From: Delphinapterus leucas
Taxonomy: Eukaryota > Chordata > Mammalia > Artiodactyla > Monodontidae
Direction of reading: 5' to 3'
Assembly: GCF_002288925.2 (NCBI RefSeq)
Contig: NW_022098036.1
Span: forward strand, 40,458,614 to 40,522,613
DNA length: 64,000 bases
Shown here: positions 59,560 through 64,000 of the stretch, piece by piece
Layout: each line of letters begins with the position of its first letter
How positions within the stretch are numbered: the stretch's first letter is position 1
Position numbers and translations under genes: made by a program
Notes under the pieces: model-generated
Database searches by the model: none
What the model was told of the DNA's origin: nothing
The model's input: only the letters and a program-made list of their open reading frames with translations

Positions 59560-59690
59560 ATCTCTTTCCACTCACAGCTGCATTGCTAATTAAATTGAAT
59601 GGGTTCAATTTTAGCTGAACATTAATGGTATAATTGCATTGCTGTAAGTAATTAAAACCTTACCCTACTTATCCTGACAGATGGTTTCGT
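59560..59690. promoter_or_regulatory. Candidate conserved non-coding element (homeodomain motifs)
   Basis: GCATTGCTAATTAAATTGAA at 59580 onwards and a GCATTGCTGTAAGTAATTAA segment at 59636 onwards give a repeated GCATTGCT plus TAATTAA pattern in repeat-free DNA. The call is inferred from motif density. Confidence 0.25.
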
Positions 59691-61229
59691 TGAAAGTTTC
59701 AACTGCAACGGATAAAATTTATATAAGTAGATTCTAAGAGAATAGAATCATTCACTCATATTTTGATTGCCTGGGAAATAATTCCAGACTTTTATCCCAC
59801 TAAACTTTGCTGTAGGAGGTAGTTAGTAGATGAAAACTCGTGGACCAGTAAGACTCTATGGATAATCATTTCTTTACATGAATTGATTTTGCCTCTTTTG
59901 ATGGTATTACTTATTACATTGGCTCAAAGGTTAATTTACCATAACACTAAACTTGAATCTTAGAACTTAGTCTAAGTAAAATGTTCTTATTTAAAGAAAC
60001 AGTCATTTTATTTCACATTACAAACACCCCTTTGACTCAACTGTTCTTCCAAAGTTATTTTAAACATGCTAAACGCATTGAAGGAAAAGTAGGACTGTAT
60101 TGTATTAATAAAATGTTCCAGGCTCTGTGGAATTTATTCCGCAATTGCACATGGTAGCAAATTTGTAACATATTGTTTATGATGTTGTTCTATCCCATAA
60201 CACAGTTCCTTTACAGAAGTCCTAGATTATTTTTAGTAGGAGACTTATCTTCAATGAGAATATATAATTATATTAAAGTGTATGAAGCCTCAGAATTACT
60301 TCAGTCAGTGTGTTGTGAGGGACTCCCGTGTAACAGAACAAATGGCAACTTCTCTCTCTCACCCACTCTTTCTCCTCCTCTCCTGTCTCTCTTTCTCCCC
60401 TGCCTTTCTCCCCTTCCTTCCTTCTTTCCTTCCTTCTTGATTTACTTTAATGTACTGCATCAGAATAAATACTGAAGAAAAAATTTATGCCTTCTCCCAG
60501 AGGTTTCCGGATATGTCATAGAATTTGAAATGAGTGTGAAAAAGCCTGGAAAGCAAACACGACCACTGCAGGGATAATGGCCAAGTTGGATAGGCACGAA
60601 TGCTACAGAATTCCTTCCCCGGTCATTTTACATTTTTGTCCAGTGAAATCTCCTCTATACCCGGACCCAGTTTTTGAAAATCTGATAAGATTTTCTTCTT
60701 TTTCTTATTTAGACACCTCTTAAGGATATCTTTTAGAAAAAATATGAATAACATTGCTGAATTTGAGTTATCACCAGGAATATCAAGTTCAAAATGACCT
60801 ATCAAAGAATGGGGTGATTTTTTAAAATATATAATGTTTCTATCTTAGTGTCTTAGTATCTTACAGTCTTATTGTAAATGAGTCTTTCATAACTATCTCA
60901 ATTTCTATATAGACAAAAAAAGCAACATTCTGTACTATTTTTCTAGAATTATAGGGATGGATGGAATTTCTGGGGTATATTTTCATGTGATTGTCATCTG
61001 AAACATTTGGGAAAAAACTGTAGATATAATCAAAAATTTGGGAAAAACTAGTACATTCTTCCCAAAGTATTTCAAAAATCAGCTTTGGAATGCCTTTAGT
61101 ATTGCTAAGAATATCTAATTTAATCTACTTCGATTGGGAATAACTGAATTTAAGCTTTTTTGGTTTGTTTTCTGATGTGTTGCTGAGCAATCCCATGTAA
61201 GCAGATGATAACTCTTTCTGCAGGAGAGA
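59691..61229. other. Unassigned intergenic sequence with a pyrimidine tract
   Basis: A CT-rich tract lies at 60350-60438. No gene or nameable transposon. Confidence 0.45.
60350..60438. repeat. Pyrimidine-rich (CT/CCTT)n tract
   Basis: Nearly uninterrupted C/T on the plus strand with CTCT and CCTT subunits. It could form triplex DNA. The frame 60173-60475 reads through it. Confidence 0.92.
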
Positions 61230-62062
61230 TTTTAGGAATGGGGAATCATGCACAGCTAGTAACTGTGGAGGGCAGAAAAATGTGGCAGAAGGGAGCAGTG
61301 CTGGGGCAAGAGGGGCCAGATCGTGCACCTTGTGTTGGTCGGGCATGTGCTTCGGGCAGTCCTGGCTTCAGTCAGAGTTCCAGACCACTCCCAGTCTGCC
61401 TCCTCCAGGAGTGCCAGTGATGGCTGCCCTCACCCTGTTCAGATGTTGTGCTAGGTAGGTCTCAGCCAGCTCCTTCCCCCACAACTGAGCACTCTTCTCA
61501 GCAATGGCATCTTTCTCCCTACTGGGGAGCTGTGCTGCAGAGCCAGAGGTGCCAGACTGGGCTCTCGACTTGGGCCAGAGTGTATGCTGGGGCAATTGTG
61601 GGAAACTAGCCGGAGTCCTGGGCAGTCTCAGTCTGCTTCCTCTGCTTTGTTTTGGGAGCAAGCAAGAATATGTGCACTCTTCACAAGCAGAGTTCAAGTT
61701 TCACACAGCCCCTCTGCCAGTCCAGCTGGTCTTCAAACCAGCCAAGGGAACTCATCTTCCTCGTGTTGGACCCCAGGACTGGGGTGCCCAATGTGTGGTT
61801 TAAACCGTTCACTCCCCAAGGAGGATCTCCCAGCCTATGTAATCCTCCCTGCACTCTGTGTCATCTCATAGGGGCACAGGTACTGACCTGATTGCTTCTT
61901 TTCCTTTCTACCTGAATCTGTGTGGATGTTTCTTTACAGGATTGGTTATAGAAAAGTCTTTCTGCCAGTCTCCGCTTTGTTTTCAGTAAGAATTGCTCCA
62001 CATGTAGATGCAGCTTTGGATAGGTGAGCTCAGTGTCCTCCTAGTCTGCCGTCTTGATCAAG
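61230..62062 (-). mobile_element. Isolated L1 5'UTR, antisense
   Basis: A GC-rich block reads, from 62062 leftwards on the minus strand, an L1 5' end with an AAGACGGCAGACTAGGAG start (near 62055-62035). Then come CATCTACATGTGGAGCAATT and further GC-rich 5'UTR. It is a different family from the 5'UTR at 2366-4491. No ORF1 follows on the left. Many open frames (61125-61891) overlap on both strands, a composition effect. Confidence 0.65.
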
Positions 62063-62575
62063 TGTCCATAGTTTTGAGCTGTGTCTGTGAGCATACGTGC
62101 TTTAACTTGATTCATTTTGTGCATCCGTTAGCAAGATGTGTCCTAAGGTAATTGCTTCTTCACTTTATGCCATTTCAGCTTATGAAAGATTTCATAGGAA
62201 CCCTGTACTTTCAGATAGTGGGGGAAATGTGTATATTGCTTTGCACTCAGTTGGGGTTCTGTAAAGTTCCTGAGTAACTGTAGCTTTTATATCCTTTGAT
62301 TTCCTAGCAAAAATACATCTATGTGCTTAATAGTTCCTGGGTAATTTCATAGCATTTATGCAGCTTTAAATAGTGAGGGAGAAAATCAAAAGAAATGTTC
62401 CAGGATAAGCTCCTCTAAAGAAAAATATTTTTCTCCTTGAAATATATTTTTCTCCTTTCTCTCTTAGACCAGGACTGACTCATGATTTTTTGTAAGGAAA
62501 AAATGAATACTGGGATTAATGATTTTTTCTTTTCTGCCAGTAAGATGTTGTAAAATACAAGGTAAGGCTATCACT
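62063..62575. other. Unassigned intergenic sequence
   Basis: No gene or repeat recognised. Confidence 0.45.
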
Positions 62576-62719
62576 ATGTTTTCTTTTCCTTCTTGTTTTT
62601 TTTTTTTTTGGCCACACCACAGGGCATGTGAGATCTTAGCTCCCTGACCATGGATAGAATCCCACACCCCCTGCAGTGGAAGCGTGGAATCTTAACCACT
62701 GGACTGCCAGGGAAGTCCT
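62576..62719 (-). mobile_element. Older tRNA-derived cetartiodactyl SINE, antisense
   Basis: On the minus strand the head is GGACTTCCCTGGCAGTCCAG, then a GGTTAAGATTCCACGCTTCC segment, and the end GTGGTGTGGCC is followed by an A tail (T-run at 62597-62610). A 9-bp target-site duplication GCTATCACT lies at 62567-62575 and 62720-62728. It is shorter than CHR and related to it through the tRNA-like head. Confidence 0.93.
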
Positions 62720-63611
62720 GCTATCACTTTTTTGACTTCTCTGATTCCTCAATACACAGAGTGCATTTGGTTTGGAAAAAAAAAAGTTAATTCCCATTAA
62801 GTGCAGGATGTAAACAAGTATAGTCTTACAAATATGTCCCAAAGATACAGTGGAAGGTGAACTTAGTTAATATGTAGTTAATAAATAGGCAATCAAGGAA
62901 GTAAGTTTATCTTTTTTCCTCCAACTCATGTCATTTAACTCTGCTGAGGGTCCAGCTATCCAGGTTTGCCTGGGACTGGAGTGACGAAGAATGAAAACTC
63001 TGGCTGGGTCAATTTCCTATTGTTGCTTAACAAAGATCAACAAAACATGAATGGCATTCAACATTACACCCTTATTCTTTAATCACAAGTCTGCAGGTCA
63101 GCTGGGTGAGTTTCTGGGTTTGGCTCTACCTGTTTCAATCCAGAATGTAGGCTGAAGAGGCAACAGCTACCTGGGGCATATTCTTTTCATAGCAGAATTT
63201 GGACTGTACCAGAAGATTAAGCAAAAACATACTCAACTTCTTAAGACCTAAGCTTGGCATGGGTACACTGTCACTTGCACATATGTAGAATAGAGCAAAG
63301 CAAGTTAATTGCTTAAGTCCAACTTCAAAAAATGGAGATGTGAATATATGCTAAACAATAACGTAATCTATAACAGTGGCAAAATTGATATTTTTTTTTT
63401 AGTATACTAGAAAGTTTAGTAGGTAGGTTAGTATACTAGAAAGTTTTGTGCTTCTTTGAGCAGTAAATTCATTTTATTTTTAACTTAAAAGATTTTGTTA
63501 CTCCTTACATGCATTATTTCTCACTTAGAGTTGAATTTAAATGATTTTTTGATGTAGTTATCTAAATTCAATTGTCTTGAAGCCATCTAAACTTTTTTCT
63601 CTCTCATTTAA
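62720..63611. other. Unassigned, with a probable old interspersed repeat
   Basis: The segment 62985-63330 (TTTCCTATTGTTGCTTAACA, AAGTCTGCAGGTCAGCTGGG, then CTTAAGACCTAAGCTTGGCA) looks like a decayed mammalian interspersed repeat I cannot name. A direct repeat lies at 63400-63446. Confidence 0.4.
63400..63446. repeat. 18-bp direct repeat, 29-bp period
   Basis: TAGTATACTAGAAAGTTT occurs at 63400-63417 and 63429-63446, perfect, separated by 11 bases. Each copy contains the palindrome TAGTATACTA. Confidence 0.94.
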
Positions 63612-63745
63612 CACAGCCAGATAAAATATAGGGCACCTAATAAAATTTGAATTTCAGATAAACAGCGAATAAATTTTTCATATAAGTGTGTTGTATATTT
63701 GAAATACAAATTGAACTGAACATTCTGTATTTTTATTTGCTAAGT
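63612..63745. mobile_element. Palindromic DNA-transposon relic
   Basis: GCCAGATAAAATATAGGGCA, GAATTTCAGATAAACAGCGA and an ATTCTGTATTTTTATTTGCT end have the same arms as the element at 32928-33323. The terminal bases are eroded. Confidence 0.65.
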
Positions 63746-63789
63746 CAAGCAACATATTCCCACTTAAACAATGTGTTTGATCAGCATCC

Positions 63790-64000
63790 TTTGGATTGCT
63801 TAATAAGTTCTTACTATGAATCAGATGCTTCCAAGGATACAGAGAGTACAAACTCCTGACCCCAAGAAGCTTAGTGTGGACTGAGAAATCCATGATTACA
63901 CTACTTATGATAAAGTCTGTGAATGGCTTAAGTATATTATGCTATTGGAGCACATGAAGGGACACTTGACCAGGAGTGGGAAGGTTAAATAAGAAGGTTT
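63790..64000 (-). mobile_element. L2 3'-end fragment, antisense
   Basis: TAATAAGTTCTTACTATGAA, ATGCTTCCAAGGATACAGAG and GACCCCAAGAAGCTTAGTGT match antisense L2 3' end. It continues to the window edge. Confidence 0.65.

Noticed and set aside
59243..59593. 116-residue open frame with Tyr/Ile/His runs
   Set aside because: It is a read-through of TA and CA dinucleotide repeats.
61125..61891. Five overlapping open frames of 71-109 residues on both strands
   Set aside because: Same cause: a GC-rich L1 5'UTR with no family resemblance in any frame.
1..64000. CRISPR arrays, operons, riboswitches or bacterial mobile elements
   Set aside because: The sequence is plainly mammalian. No regularly spaced repeats or prokaryotic gene organisation occur.
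1..64000. BovB LINE or mitochondrial DNA insertions
   Set aside because: I looked for familiar landmarks of both and found none. A computed search would be needed to exclude small pieces.

Overview
This window is mammalian nuclear DNA, and the repeats point to a cetacean (whale or dolphin). The main evidence is five copies of a tRNA-derived SINE of about 200 bp. It opens with a GGGCTTCCCTGGTGGCGCAG-like head, carries pol III A- and B-box motifs, and has a GC-rich body ending in an A tail. This matches the CHR family of whales and hippos. An older related SINE, cetartiodactyl-type L1 copies, and old MIR, L2, MLT1 and MER20 repeats fit the same picture. The sequence is AT-rich and low in CpG, as expected of a gene desert or a very long intron.

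I find no protein-coding gene I can support. Nearly all long open frames are decayed L1 ORFs, their antisense shadows, or read-through of GC-rich SINE or L1 5'UTR sequence. One exception is worth testing: a CpG-rich block at 19205-19817 that ends in a perfect-consensus splice donor.

Layout. 1-4491: the 5' half of a near full-length L1 on the minus strand (5'UTR, ORF1, endonuclease part of ORF2), running off the left edge. 6930-14080: an old L1 on the plus strand, apparently split by a decayed endogenous retrovirus (8444-12768, two LTRs). That provirus itself holds an MLT1 LTR and a compound microsatellite, and a CHR SINE sits in the L1 remnant at 13429. 16058-17182: a 5'-inverted L1 joined flush to an antisense CHR SINE. 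19205-20695: the CpG-rich block, a CHR SINE and a head-to-head MIR pair. 21.5-28 kb: L2, MIR and MER20 remnants. 31.4-33.3 kb: an old L1 3' end, then a palindromic DNA transposon with a CHR SINE at its centre. 34.3-39.7 kb: stacked antisense L1 fragments containing a 100-N assembly gap. 44109-47605: a complete 5'-truncated L1 insertion with target-site duplications and a small inverted duplication at its 5' end. 47.6-60 kb: mostly unassigned sequence with small MIR and L1 relics, short tandem duplications and a CHR SINE at 53924. 61.2-64 kb: an isolated L1 5'UTR, an older tRNA SINE, a DNA-transposon relic and L2.

The story is layered retrotransposition rather than a gene system. The best leads are the composite L1-SINE insertion, the inverted L1 5' end, the CpG-rich candidate exon and several motif-dense, repeat-free segments that could be regulatory. 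All boundaries were set by eye from remembered repeat families, so old-repeat edges may be off by tens of bases.
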